Positions 1 through 8,384 of a stretch of 64,000 nucleotides of DNA are shown here, piece after piece; positions within the stretch are counted from its first letter, which is position 1; every line of letters begins with the position of its first letter. The DNA is from Pseudomonas sp. URIL14HWK12:I12 (lineage in GTDB: Bacteria; Pseudomonadota; Gammaproteobacteria; Pseudomonadales; Pseudomonadaceae). The position numbers and the translations under genes were made by a program. The stretch covers positions 248,001 to 312,000 of the forward strand of contig NZ_QEQL01000006.1 in assembly GCF_003097135.1 (NCBI RefSeq). The letters run 5' to 3'. The notes beneath the pieces are model-generated. The model was not told where the DNA came from, ran no database searches, and saw only the letters and a list, made by a program, of their open reading frames with translations.

Positions 1-45
1 AGCAATCATAATTCGACGCAATTGGTAAAAAACGAGGCCCCGCCC

Positions 46-531
46 ATGAGCAAGCTGGACCGCTATGACCTGAGCATTCTCGCCGAGCTGCAGCGTGATG
101 CCCGCATTTCCAACCAGGAGCTGGCCGAGCGCATCGGCCTCTCCCCTTCACCCTGTTCGCGGCGGGTCAAGCAGTTGGAAGACGACGGCTACATTTCGCG
201 CCAAGTGGCCTTGCTCGACCGCAAGAAACTGGGCCTGAGTTTGACCGCCTACGTGTTCATCGGCATGGACCGCCACACGCCCGAGCGCTTCGAGAAATTC
301 GAGTCGATCATTCGTGGCCTGCCGCAGGTGCTCGAATGCAGCCTGGTGACCGGGATGGACGCCGATTACCAGCTCAAGGTCGTGGTGCAGGACATGGACC
401 ACTATCAGCAACTACTGCTGGGCCACCTCACCCGCATCGAAGGGGTGACCAGCGTGCGCTCGAGCTTCGTGCTCAACCAGGTGCTGGCCAGCACCGAAAT
501 GCCGTTGACCCACCTGCGCAATCAGAGCTGA
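46..531 (+). CDS. Lrp/AsnC family transcriptional regulator
   Basis: 161-residue protein with the usual Lrp/AsnC layout. An N-terminal helix-turn-helix covers about residues 3-60 (DRYDLSILAELQRDARIS, then SPSPCSRRVKQLEDDGYI), and a C-terminal RAM ligand-binding beta-alpha domain covers about residues 70-145. I chose the ATG at 46. A TTG eight codons upstream is also in frame but has no ribosome binding site. The family binds DNA as dimers or octamers and responds to amino acids. No target is visible; the gene upstream lies outside the window. It is convergent with rluE and their 3' ends overlap by 10 bp. The ligand cannot be deduced. Confidence 0.9.
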   Translation: MSKLDRYDLSILAELQRDARISNQELAERIGLSPSPCSRRVKQLEDDGYISRQVALLDRKKLGLSLTAYVFIGMDRHTPERFEKFESIIRGLPQVLECSLVTGMDADYQLKVVVQDMDHYQQLLLGHLTRIEGVTSVRSSFVLNQVLASTEMPLTHLRNQS

Positions 532-1124
532 GGCGCGACCTCGCGCCACTGGCCGGGCAGCAAGCCGTCGAGCGCATAGGGGCCTATGCGCACGCGCACC
601 AGGCGCAAGGTGGGCAGCCCGACGGCGGCGGTCATGCGCCGTACCTGGCGGTTGCGCCCTTCGCGGATGACCAGCTCCAGCCAGGCGGTCGGAATGCTTT
701 TGCGAAAGCGCACCGGCGGGTTGCGCTCCCACAGCTCGGGCGCCTCGAGGCGGCGGCACTCCGCCGGCAGGGTGGGGCCATCGTTGAGCTGAACGCCTTG
801 GGCCAGTTGCCGGACCTGCTCGTCGCTCGGCTCACCCTCGACCTGCACCCAATAGGTTTTCGGCAGTTTGTGCTTCGGGTCGGCGATACGCGCCTGCAGG
901 CGCCCGTCGTTGGTCAGCAGCAGCAGGCCCTCGCTGTCGCGGTCGAGCCTGCCGGCGGGGTAGACGCCGGGCACATCGACGAAGTCCTTTAGGGTGGCGC
1001 GGCCTGCGTCGTCGTTGAATTGGGTGAGCACGTCGAAAGGCTTGTTCAGCAGCAGCAGGCGCGGGCTGGCCGGTGGGGCTTTAGGCGTGCGGCGCTTAAA
1101 CAGTGGACGAGAGGGCGCGGGCAT
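522..1124 (-). CDS. rluE: 23S rRNA pseudouridine synthase E (RluE)
   Basis: About 200 residues of the RsuA/RluB/E/F pseudouridine synthase family. The catalytic motif GRLDRDSEGLLLLTNDG contains the active-site Asp, and the C-terminal IREGRNRQVRRMTAAVG motif is typical of this subfamily. The family member RluE converts U2457 of E. coli 23S rRNA. There is no N-terminal S4 domain, as expected for RluE. I used the ATG at 1124. A longer frame with a TTG start at 1184 would begin inside a REP palindrome and is unlikely. The 3' end overlaps the convergent Lrp gene by 10 bp. Confidence 0.9.
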   Translation of the reverse strand: MPAPSRPLFKRRTPKAPPASPRLLLLNKPFDVLTQFNDDAGRATLKDFVDVPGVYPAGRLDRDSEGLLLLTNDGRLQARIADPKHKLPKTYWVQVEGEPSDEQVRQLAQGVQLNDGPTLPAECRRLEAPELWERNPPVRFRKSIPTAWLELVIREGRNRQVRRMTAAVGLPTLRLVRVRIGPYALDGLLPGQWREVAPQL

Positions 1125-1171
1125 GGTCTGAAGTAGGTCGTTCGCTGGGGCGGGTAGCTTAAGCACGGGTA

Positions 1172-1274
1172 CGTCGCGCGGCAAGCCGCCCTCCCACTTC
1201 CTGACCCGCGCCCCTGAGCTAGGCTTAAACCTATTCCATTGAGTTTGAGTGGGAGGCCGGCTTGCCGGGCGACG
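1172..1274. repeat. REP-like inverted pair
   Basis: Two 26-bp arms in opposite orientation, at 1172-1197 and 1249-1274, enclose about 50 bp. The arm consensus starts GTGGGAGG and contains the dyad CCGGCTTGCCGG followed by GCGACG. This is the architecture of REP elements with a GGAG-type head followed by a short hairpin. The pair lies upstream of both rluE and the DUF2780 gene. Related pairs occur at 12334-12385 and 16949-17030. Confidence 0.75.
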
Positions 1275-1307
1275 TGCAACGGCGACGCGGCGGCTTCAGC
1301 CTCCTTC

Positions 1308-1859
1308 TCAGCCCTTGGTCCCCCAGATCGAAGCCAGGCTCTGCAAGGTCGAGCCACTGGTGCCCTGCTGCCCCAGGTATTGCAGGATGATCGGCGCGAA
1401 CTGCCCGATCATGCCGCTGTTCATGCCCAGTTGGCCGAATGCATTGCTCATGTCCCCTTGAGACTGCACATTGCCCAGCGCTTTACTCAGGCCGGCGGAT
1501 TTCCCCGACTGGCCCAGCAGGCCCGAGAGCCCTTCCAGCCCGCCCAACGCGTTGTTGCCCGACAACTGATCCAGCCCCGGCACCTTCTGCGCCAATTCCG
1601 CATACTGCGAGGGCTGTAATTTGTTTTTCGCCAGGCCCAGCATGGCGCCTGTACCGCCGATAGCTTGCTCCGGCGTGACGTTGAGCTGCGAGCCAAGTGT
1701 ATTGAGCAGGCCGGCTGCTTTGGGCGAAGCGGCCACGGCGGCATCGTTCTGGTTGCCGTTGTGCAAGGTTGAGGCAGCGTTTACGGCGTCGTTGAGGTTG
1801 AAAGCAAACGCATGGGTGGTGAGCAGCGCCAGGCTGGCGGCAAGGGAAAGGCGTTTCAT
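1308..1859 (-). CDS. Exported DUF2780 (VcgC/VcgE-like) protein
   Basis: 183-residue protein with a clear signal peptide (MKRLSLAASLALLTTHAFAF, cleavage probably near residue 19). The mature part is rich in Gly, Leu, Gln and Ser, with repeated short helices such as LNTLGSQLNVTPEQAIGGTG and a C-terminal GQFAPIILQYLGQQG segment. This pattern fits the DUF2780 family of secreted gammaproteobacterial proteins of unknown function. It stands alone: fdhA ends about 290 bp upstream on the same strand, and no ribosome binding site decides the start better than this ATG. The function is unknown. Confidence 0.75.
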   Translation of the reverse strand: MKRLSLAASLALLTTHAFAFNLNDAVNAASTLHNGNQNDAAVAASPKAAGLLNTLGSQLNVTPEQAIGGTGAMLGLAKNKLQPSQYAELAQKVPGLDQLSGNNALGGLEGLSGLLGQSGKSAGLSKALGNVQSQGDMSNAFGQLGMNSGMIGQFAPIILQYLGQQGTSGSTLQSLASIWGTKG

Positions 1860-2119
1860 GGAAGGCTCCGGCAGCGAATGCGGGTTTCGATAGGCTAACC
1901 GGGGAAATGTTCCTGGCTGAAGCCTCGGCCGCGGCCGGTTTCATCTTGACGGTTTTGAACATCGCGCCGGAACAGGCCTGCTATCAGTCTTTCCAGGTAA
2001 CAGCGGGCCCGCTTGATCGCAGGATGAGAGTCACGTCCTGGCAAACACCGACTTTTTCATGCAGCGCAAGCCAAGCCCAAGCGATCACCATCCGATACGC
2101 ACGGTTTGAGCCGATAACA

Positions 2120-2141
2120 GGCCGCCCCCGCAAGGGCGGCC
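2120..2141 (-). terminator. Hairpin terminator after fdhA
   Basis: A perfect 8-bp stem GGCCGCCC/GGGCGGCC with a 6-nt loop lies 8 bp beyond the fdhA stop codon. On the minus strand it is followed by a weak T-rich run (TGTTATC), so termination may be imperfect. Confidence 0.65.
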
Positions 2142-2148
2142 GTTTCGA

Positions 2149-3348
2149 TCACGCCGCGCTGAACATCTTGTGCGGGTCGATCACGAATTTCTTCGGTACG
2201 CCTGCATCGAACTCACCGTAACCTTGCGGTGCTTGATCCAGGCTGATCACCTGCACGCCCACCACTTCAGCGATGTTGATGCGGTCCCACATGATCGCCT
2301 GCATCAGCGCACGGTTGTACTTCATCACCGGGGTCTGGCCGGTGTGGAAGCTGTGCGACTTGGCCCAGCCCAGACCGAAGCGAATGCTGAGCGCACCCAC
2401 CTTGGCGGCGGCATCGACGGCGCCCGGGTCTTCGGTGACGTACAGGCCAGGGATACCGATCTTGCCGGCTACGCGGGTCACCTGCATCAGGGAGTTGAGC
2501 ACAGTGGCCGGAGCTTCGCTCTTGGCGCCTTCGTGGCCATGGCCGCGGGCTTCGAAGCCCACTGCGTCGACTGCGCAGTCCACTTCCGGCTCACCGAGAA
2601 TATCGACGATCTGCTCGTGCAGCGGGGTGTCCTTGGACAGGTCGACCACTTCGAAACCCTGGGCCTTGGCGTGTGCCAGGCGGGCCGGGTTGAGGTCGCC
2701 GACGATGACCACGGCGGCGCCGAGCAGGCGGGCCGAGGCGGCAGCGGCCAGGCCCACCGGGCCGGCACCTGCCACGTACACCGTGCTGCCTGGGCCCACG
2801 CCGGCGGTGACGGCGCCGTGGTAACCGGTTGGCAGAATGTCCGAGAGGCAGGTCAGGTCACGGATTTTTTCCATGGCCTTGTCGCGGTTCGGCAGTTTGA
2901 GCAGGTTGAAGTCGGCATAAGGCACCAGCACGTATTCGGCCTGGCCACCGGTCCAGTCGCCCATGTCGACATAGCCGTAGGCGCCACCGGCACGGGCCGG
3001 GTTGACGGTCAGGCACACGCCGGTGTGCTGCTCTTTGCACGAACGGCAACGGCCACAGGCGACGTTGAAGGGAACCGACACCAGGTCGCCGATCTGCAGG
3101 CTCTCGACGTCCGAGCCCTTCTCGATGACTTCACCGGTGATTTCGTGGCCGAGCACCAGGCCGACCTGGGCAGTGGTACGGCCACGAACCATGTGCTGGT
3201 CAGAGCCGCAAATATTGGTGGAAACGACGCGCAGGATCACACCATGCTCGATCTTGCGGCCACGCGGGTCTTGCATTTTCGGGTAGTCGATCTTCTGTAC
3301 CTCGACCTTGCCAGCGCCCAGATACACCACTCCGCGGTTGCCAGACAT
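2149..3348 (-). CDS. fdhA: Glutathione-independent formaldehyde dehydrogenase
   Basis: 399-residue zinc alcohol dehydrogenase-family enzyme that oxidises formaldehyde to formate with tightly bound NAD, without glutathione. Catalytic zinc ligands are visible at Cys47 and His68-Glu69 (VLGHEITGEV), and the structural zinc loop at Cys98, 101, 104 and 112 (CGRCRSCKEQHTGVC). The Rossmann segment AGAGPVGLAAAASARLLGAA follows. The start at 3348 has GAGGTG seven bases upstream; an in-frame extension to 3525 is non-coding in character. It is the last gene of the glyA-sox-purU cluster and removes formaldehyde released by demethylation when tetrahydrofolate capture is incomplete. The 112-bp gap after purU may hold its own promoter. 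Confidence 0.96.
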   Translation of the reverse strand: MSGNRGVVYLGAGKVEVQKIDYPKMQDPRGRKIEHGVILRVVSTNICGSDQHMVRGRTTAQVGLVLGHEITGEVIEKGSDVESLQIGDLVSVPFNVACGRCRSCKEQHTGVCLTVNPARAGGAYGYVDMGDWTGGQAEYVLVPYADFNLLKLPNRDKAMEKIRDLTCLSDILPTGYHGAVTAGVGPGSTVYVAGAGPVGLAAAASARLLGAAVVIVGDLNPARLAHAKAQGFEVVDLSKDTPLHEQIVDILGEPEVDCAVDAVGFEARGHGHEGAKSEAPATVLNSLMQVTRVAGKIGIPGLYVTEDPGAVDAAAKVGALSIRFGLGWAKSHSFHTGQTPVMKYNRALMQAIMWDRINIAEVVGVQVISLDQAPQGYGEFDAGVPKKFVIDPHKMFSAA

Positions 3349-3460
3349 GCTTTCACCTCGCTGTTGTTGTTGTGTGTAAACACTCACAGAATCGCAGTTC
3401 GCCAACGCCGGAACATTGCCGATCCCGACATCAGCGTAGCCAAAGGCACCACTTGTGCGA

Positions 3461-4318
3461 TCAAAGCACCACGGTACGGTTGGCGTTGAGGAACACCCGG
3501 CGCTCAATGTGATAACCGATCGCACGGGCCAGGGTCAGGCATTCGATGTCGCGCCCCTTGGCAATGAGGTCTTCGGGGTAATGGCTGTGGTCCACCACCT
3601 CCACGCCCTGGGCGATGATCGGGCCTTCGTCCAGGTCGTTGTTGATGTAGTGCGCAGTGGCCCCAACCATCTTCACACCCTTGTTGTAGGCCTGGTGATA
3701 GGGCTTGGCGCCCTTGAAGCCCGGCAGCAACGAGTGATGAATGTTGATGGCCCAGCCGTCCAGGCGTTTGCACAGTTCAGGCGAGAGCACCTGCATGTAA
3801 CGGGCGAGGATCACAAGCTCCGCACCGGTACGCTCGATCACCTCGACCACCTGGCGCTCCTGCGCCGGCTTGTCGTTGGGGTCGAGAGGGAAGTGGTAAT
3901 AGGGAATCGAGTGCCAGCGCGCGAGCGGCTCGAGGTCGGGATGGTTGGACACCACGGCGACCACATCCATGGCCAGTTGGCCGATGCGCTGGCGGTAGAG
4001 CAAGTCGTTCAGGCAGTGGTCGGCCTTGGAGACCATGATCACCACCTTGGGCCGGTACTGGGGCGGCACCAGCTCGAAAATCATGCCGAAGGCCTGGCCA
4101 CGCTCGGCCAGGCTCTGGCGGAACACCTGTTCGTCGAAGCCGGAAGGCTGGCGAAACTCCACACGAATGAAGAAGCGCCCGCTCAGGCGGTCGTCGAAGG
4201 AGTGGTGCTCAGTGACGTAACAGCCTTGCTCGAACAGGAACCGCGTCACCGCGTCCACCGTTCCTAGCCGGCTGGGGCAGTCGGCTGTGAGAATCCAGGT
4301 ATCGGGGGCGCGGCTCAT
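3461..4318 (-). CDS. purU: Formyltetrahydrofolate deformylase
   Basis: 285 residues. An N-terminal ACT regulatory domain (about 8-85, TADCPSRLGTVDAVTRFLFE) is joined to a formyltransferase-fold catalytic domain. The catalytic Asn192, His194 and Asp230 are seen in INIHHSLLPGFKGAKPYHQA and NNDLDEGPI. PurU hydrolyses 10-formyl-THF to formate and THF. It lies 11 bp downstream of soxG, in the sarcosine oxidase operon. It therefore regenerates free THF for sarcosine oxidase, whose methyl group leaves as 5,10-methylene-THF. Confidence 0.95.
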   Translation of the reverse strand: MSRAPDTWILTADCPSRLGTVDAVTRFLFEQGCYVTEHHSFDDRLSGRFFIRVEFRQPSGFDEQVFRQSLAERGQAFGMIFELVPPQYRPKVVIMVSKADHCLNDLLYRQRIGQLAMDVVAVVSNHPDLEPLARWHSIPYYHFPLDPNDKPAQERQVVEVIERTGAELVILARYMQVLSPELCKRLDGWAINIHHSLLPGFKGAKPYHQAYNKGVKMVGATAHYINNDLDEGPIIAQGVEVVDHSHYPEDLIAKGRDIECLTLARAIGYHIERRVFLNANRTVVL

Positions 4319-4329
4319 GGGCTGGCTCC

Positions 4330-4962
4330 TTATTCGACGATGGCCAGGCCGTACTCAGCAGAAGCATCCTGCAGCCACAGCCACCAGTAATCGGCGAAGC
4401 TGCGGCGGATCACCAGCTCCCAGGTGTCTTCGCCCATGCGGCGGATCACCAGTTGGGATTTGGCGAACACCGTACCCACGCCTTTGCCCACCGGGAAGTT
4501 GCTCGGGTGCACGTCATAGCTGGTGGACTTCTTCAGCACGTCCACCACGTTCGGCCCGGTCAGCTCCAACAGGCTCTGCCCGCCACTGACGTTGACCACC
4601 TGGATGTGCTGGCCGGCCAGGGCGTCGCGCAGAGCTTGCTCCAGGGCCAGCTCCTCGCCACGGGGGCAGATCAGCAACCACTCGTCCGGGCCCATCCATT
4701 GCAGCGAAAGCCGCTCGTTGGCCACCACCGCCAGCGCACCGGGCAGCTCCAGGCCCAAGGCCTTGTGCACGCCCTCGGCGAAGGCCGAGTCATGGCCATC
4801 GCCGCGCAGGGTGAGGTGGCCAAGCAGTTGTTTGTGGCGCAGGGTCACGCCTGCGTTCTTGCGGCCTTTGCCGACCAGGCTGGGCAGGTCGGCATGGTGC
4901 AGCGGGGACTCGACCTTCACGTCATCGCCCGGGCGCTGCTGGTAAACATTGGCTGTGCTCAT
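4330..4962 (-). CDS. soxG: Sarcosine oxidase gamma subunit
   Basis: 210 residues matching the gamma subunit of heterotetrameric sarcosine oxidase, a degenerate GcvT-like chain. Typical segments are ESPLHHADL near the N-terminus, LQWMGPDEWLLI and GQSLLELTGPNVVDVLKKS. I used the ATG at 4962; an in-frame ATG 14 codons upstream lies within the gap after soxA and lacks a ribosome binding site. It follows soxA by 63 bp. The subunit has no catalytic site of its own in known structures and supports complex assembly. Confidence 0.94.
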   Translation of the reverse strand: MSTANVYQQRPGDDVKVESPLHHADLPSLVGKGRKNAGVTLRHKQLLGHLTLRGDGHDSAFAEGVHKALGLELPGALAVVANERLSLQWMGPDEWLLICPRGEELALEQALRDALAGQHIQVVNVSGGQSLLELTGPNVVDVLKKSTSYDVHPSNFPVGKGVGTVFAKSQLVIRRMGEDTWELVIRRSFADYWWLWLQDASAEYGLAIVE

Positions 4963-5025
4963 CTTCGACACCTTCACAAATCGTGGAACACCCCGGCCCG
5001 CCACGGCCGGCCGGGGTGCCGGGGC

Positions 5026-8000
5026 TTATACGTTCTGCCGTTCGTTTTTCGGGTCGACGAACACCGACGAGCAGATCTCCGCCTCGATGGCGCTACCGTC
5101 GGCCATCGGTGCCCACACCCGCTCACCCATGCGCTTGAGCCCACCTTTGACCACCGCCAGGGCAAAGGACCGGCCCAAGGTCGCGCTCATGTAGCTGGAA
5201 GTCACGTGGCCGACCATGTCCATCGGGATGGACTGCTTGGTATCGAACACCAGTTGCGCGCCTTCGGGCAGCACTTTGTTCGGGTCTACAGGCCTGAGGC
5301 CTACCAGCTGCTTGCGGTTTTCGCGCACGCAGTCTTCGCGGTTCATGCCACGCCAGCCGATCCAGGAGAACGGCTTGTTGCGCCCGACACACCAGCCCAT
5401 GTTCAGGTCATCCGGGGTCACCGAGCCATCGGTGTCCTGGCCGACGATGATGAAGCCCTTCTCAGCCCGCAGCACGTGCATGGTTTCGGTGCCGTATGGG
5501 GTCAGGTTGTACTTCTTGCCCGCCTCGGCGATTTTCTCCAACACGCCCATGGCGTAGTCGGCCTGGATGTTCACTTCGTAAGAAAGCTCACCGGTGAACG
5601 AGATCCGGAACACACGGGCCGGCACGCCGGCTACCTTGCCTTCCTTCCAGGTCATGAACGGGAAGGCGTCCTTGTCCAGGTCGATGTCGGTCACTTCGGC
5701 CAGCAGTTTGCGGCTGTTGGGGCCCGACAGGGTCAGGGTGGCCCAGTGGTCGGTCACCGAGGTGAACCACACTTTCAGCTCAGGCCATTCGGTCTGGTGG
5801 TAGATCTCCAGCCATTGCAGCACGCGCGCAGCGCCGCCGGTGGTGGTGGTCATCAGGAAGTGGTTGTCGGCAAGGCAGGCGGTCACGCCGTCGTCGAAGA
5901 CCATGCCGTCTTCCTTGCACATCAGGCCATAACGGGCCTTGCCCACGTCCAGCTTGGTCCAGGCGTTGGTGTACACGCGGTTGAGAAACTCGCGCGCGTC
6001 CGGGCCCTGGATGTCGATCTTGCCCAGCGTCGAGGCATCGAGCAGGCCGACGCTGTCGCGCACCGCCTTGCACTCGCGCGCCACGGCGGCATGCAGGTCT
6101 TCACCGCGCTTGGGGAAGTACCAAGGGCGCTTCCACTGGCCGACGTCTTCGAATTCGGCGCCATTGCGCACATGCCAGGCATGCAGCGCAGTGAAGCGAA
6201 CCGGCTCGAAGATATGGCCGCAGTGGCGGCCTGCCACAGCACCGAAGGTGACCGGTGTGTAGTTGGGGCGGAACATCGTGGTACCCATCTCGACGATCGA
6301 GATGCCGCGGCTGCGGGCAGCGATGGCCAGGCCATTGATGTTGCTCAGCTTGCCCTGGTCGGTACCGAAGCCCAGCGCGGTGTAGCGCTTGACGTGCTCG
6401 ACCGATTCGAAGCCTTCGCGGGTGGCCAGCTCGATGGCCGCAGCGGTCACGTCGTTCTGCTGGTCGACGAACTGCTTGGGCGCACGTGCAGTGCCCTTGT
6501 CGTGCGGCACCTGGAACAGCGCCAGGGTTGGCTCTTCAGGCTTGGAGAGCACCTTGGGCAGCGTGCCTTCGACGATCTTGAAACCGGCCTCGGCGGCGGC
6601 GCGAGCGCCCCCCTCGAAACCGTCGGCCAGGGCATCACCCAGCGGGTAGACACCGTTGATACCGCCGACGCACACGCGCTTCTGCGGTGCTTCGGTGGGT
6701 ACGAAGCCAAGAATGTCTTCACGCCAGGCCGGGCGGCCGCCCAAGTGCGAAGCCAAGTGGACCACCGGGCTGTAGCCCCCGGAGCTGGCGATCAGGTCGC
6801 AGTCGAGCCATTCACCGTTGCTGGTGACCTTCATGGCCTTGGCGTCGATGGTGGCCACCCGGGCACCGCTCACACGCTTGGTGCCGCGGGCTTCGATGAC
6901 AGCGCAGCCGGTGAGGATACGCACGCCACGGGCACGAGCTTCCTCGACCAGCGCACCGCGCGGGTTGCTGCGGGCATCGGCCACGGCAACGACCTGCAGG
7001 CCGGCGTCGACCCAGTCGAGCACTACGCGATAGGCGTGGTCGTTATTGGTCGAGAGCACCAGTTTCTTGCCCGGCGCCACGCCGTAACGACGTACATACA
7101 CCGACACAGCGCCGGCGAGCATGTTGCCCGGCACATCGTTGTTGCCGTACACCAGCGGGCGCTCGTGAGCACCGGTGGCCAGCACCACACGCTTGGCCCG
7201 AACCCGGTGCACGCGCTGGCGCACCTGGCCCATCGGGGCACGGTCGCCGAGGTGGTCGGTCAGGCGCTGGTGGATGGTCAGGAAGTTGTGGTCGTGATAG
7301 CCGTTCACCGTAGAGCGTGGCAGCAGGGTCACGTTCGGCAGTGTGGCCAGTTCGCCGATCACGCTGGCGACCCATTCGCTGGCAGGCTTGCCGTCGAGGG
7401 TTTCACGGGTGTCGAGCAGGCTGCCGCCGAACTCTTCCTGCTCGTCGGCCAGGATCACGCGCGCACCGCTGCGTGCAGCAGCCAGGGCGGCAGCAAGGCC
7501 AGCGGGGCCCGAGCCGACCACCAGCACGTCGCAGTGCTGGTTCATGTAGTCGTAGGTGTCCGGGTCGTTCTCGGTCGGCGAACGGCCAAGGCCCGCGGCC
7601 TTGCGGATGTACTTCTCGTACGTCATCCAGAAGGATTTGGGGTACATGAAGGTCTTGTAGTAGAAGCCAGGGGGCATCATCTTGCCGCCCACCTTGCCCA
7701 GGATGCCCATCATGTCGGTGTTGACGTTCGGCCAGCCGTTGGTGCTGTTGGCCACCAGGCCCGAATACAGTGCCTGTTGGGTGGCCCGTACGTTGGGGAT
7801 CTGGGTGGCTTCGGTGGAGCCGATCTGCAGTACGGCGTTAGGCTCTTCGGCACCGGCTGCGATGATGCCGCGCGGGCGCGAGTACTTGAAGCTGCGGCCG
7901 ATGATGTCCACGCCATTGGCCAGCAGTGCCGAGGCCAGGGTGTCGCCCTCGTAACCGGTGTAGGTCTGGCCATTGAAGCTGAAGGAGAGCTTCTTGTTGC

Positions 8001-8043
8001 GGTCGATGCGGCCGCCATTGGACAGGCGATTGACTTGGCTCAT
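5026..8043 (-). CDS. soxA: Sarcosine oxidase alpha subunit
   Basis: 1005 residues, the usual size for this large subunit. Domains in order are an N-terminal 2Fe-2S-ferredoxin-like fold without the cluster cysteines (about 20-100), a NAD-binding Rossmann region around 172-205 (VLVVGSGPAGLAAALAAARS), further flavoprotein segments, and a C-terminal GcvT-like half (from about 610) that binds tetrahydrofolate. With SoxB it oxidises sarcosine to glycine, H2O2 and 5,10-methylene-THF. It starts 2 bp after soxD. The long open frame on the opposite strand here is a shadow. Confidence 0.96.
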   Translation of the reverse strand: MSQVNRLSNGGRIDRNKKLSFSFNGQTYTGYEGDTLASALLANGVDIIGRSFKYSRPRGIIAAGAEEPNAVLQIGSTEATQIPNVRATQQALYSGLVANSTNGWPNVNTDMMGILGKVGGKMMPPGFYYKTFMYPKSFWMTYEKYIRKAAGLGRSPTENDPDTYDYMNQHCDVLVVGSGPAGLAAALAAARSGARVILADEQEEFGGSLLDTRETLDGKPASEWVASVIGELATLPNVTLLPRSTVNGYHDHNFLTIHQRLTDHLGDRAPMGQVRQRVHRVRAKRVVLATGAHERPLVYGNNDVPGNMLAGAVSVYVRRYGVAPGKKLVLSTNNDHAYRVVLDWVDAGLQVVAVADARSNPRGALVEEARARGVRILTGCAVIEARGTKRVSGARVATIDAKAMKVTSNGEWLDCDLIASSGGYSPVVHLASHLGGRPAWREDILGFVPTEAPQKRVCVGGINGVYPLGDALADGFEGGARAAAEAGFKIVEGTLPKVLSKPEEPTLALFQVPHDKGTARAPKQFVDQQNDVTAAAIELATREGFESVEHVKRYTALGFGTDQGKLSNINGLAIAARSRGISIVEMGTTMFRPNYTPVTFGAVAGRHCGHIFEPVRFTALHAWHVRNGAEFEDVGQWKRPWYFPKRGEDLHAAVARECKAVRDSVGLLDASTLGKIDIQGPDAREFLNRVYTNAWTKLDVGKARYGLMCKEDGMVFDDGVTACLADNHFLMTTTTGGAARVLQWLEIYHQTEWPELKVWFTSVTDHWATLTLSGPNSRKLLAEVTDIDLDKDAFPFMTWKEGKVAGVPARVFRISFTGELSYEVNIQADYAMGVLEKIAEAGKKYNLTPYGTETMHVLRAEKGFIIVGQDTDGSVTPDDLNMGWCVGRNKPFSWIGWRGMNREDCVRENRKQLVGLRPVDPNKVLPEGAQLVFDTKQSIPMDMVGHVTSSYMSATLGRSFALAVVKGGLKRMGERVWAPMADGSAIEAEICSSVFVDPKNERQNV

Positions 8044-8045
8044 GT

Positions 8046-8369
8046 CTATTCCTCCCGCGCCGCTGATTCAGGCACGGCTGCAGCCGGTTTGGCGGTCACC
8101 TGGGGTTTCTCGCCGATCTTGTAGGTTTCCAGAATCTCGTAGGTCACGGTGTCACGGGTGACGTTGAAGTACTGGCGGCAGCCAGCGACGTGATCCCACA
8201 GCTCATGGTGAATGCCGCGAGGGTTGTCGCGGAAGAACATGTAGGTGCCCCACTCCTGGTCGGAGCAGGCGTTGGGGTCCAGCGGCCGGGCGATGTGCGC
8301 CTGGCCCGAGGCGTGAAACTCTTCCTCGGACCGCAGCTCGCCGCAATGGGGGCAGAAAATCTGCAACAT
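8046..8369 (-). CDS. soxD: Sarcosine oxidase delta subunit
   Basis: 107-residue delta subunit. The zinc site is visible: CPHC at residues 6-9, then His60 and Cys64 in WDHVAGCRQYF. The conserved motif EWGTYMFFRDNPRG is characteristic. The C-terminal 15 residues are an Ala/Pro/Glu-rich tail. It lies between soxB (16 bp) and soxA (2 bp), the standard B-D-A-G order. The zinc role is structural. Confidence 0.95.
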   Translation of the reverse strand: MLQIFCPHCGELRSEEEFHASGQAHIARPLDPNACSDQEWGTYMFFRDNPRGIHHELWDHVAGCRQYFNVTRDTVTYEILETYKIGEKPQVTAKPAAAVPESAAREE

Positions 8370-8384
8370 GAATGGCTGCTCCTG

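Noticed and set aside
1125..1184. Longer rluE start (TTG at 1184)
   Set aside because: The start would lie inside the REP arm and the added residues do not match the RluE N-terminus.
4453..8124. A 1223-codon open frame antisense to soxA/soxG
   Set aside because: It is an effect of high GC at third codon positions on the opposite strand; composition is Ala/Gly/His/Val-rich with no family motifs, and soxA/soxG are clear on the minus strand.
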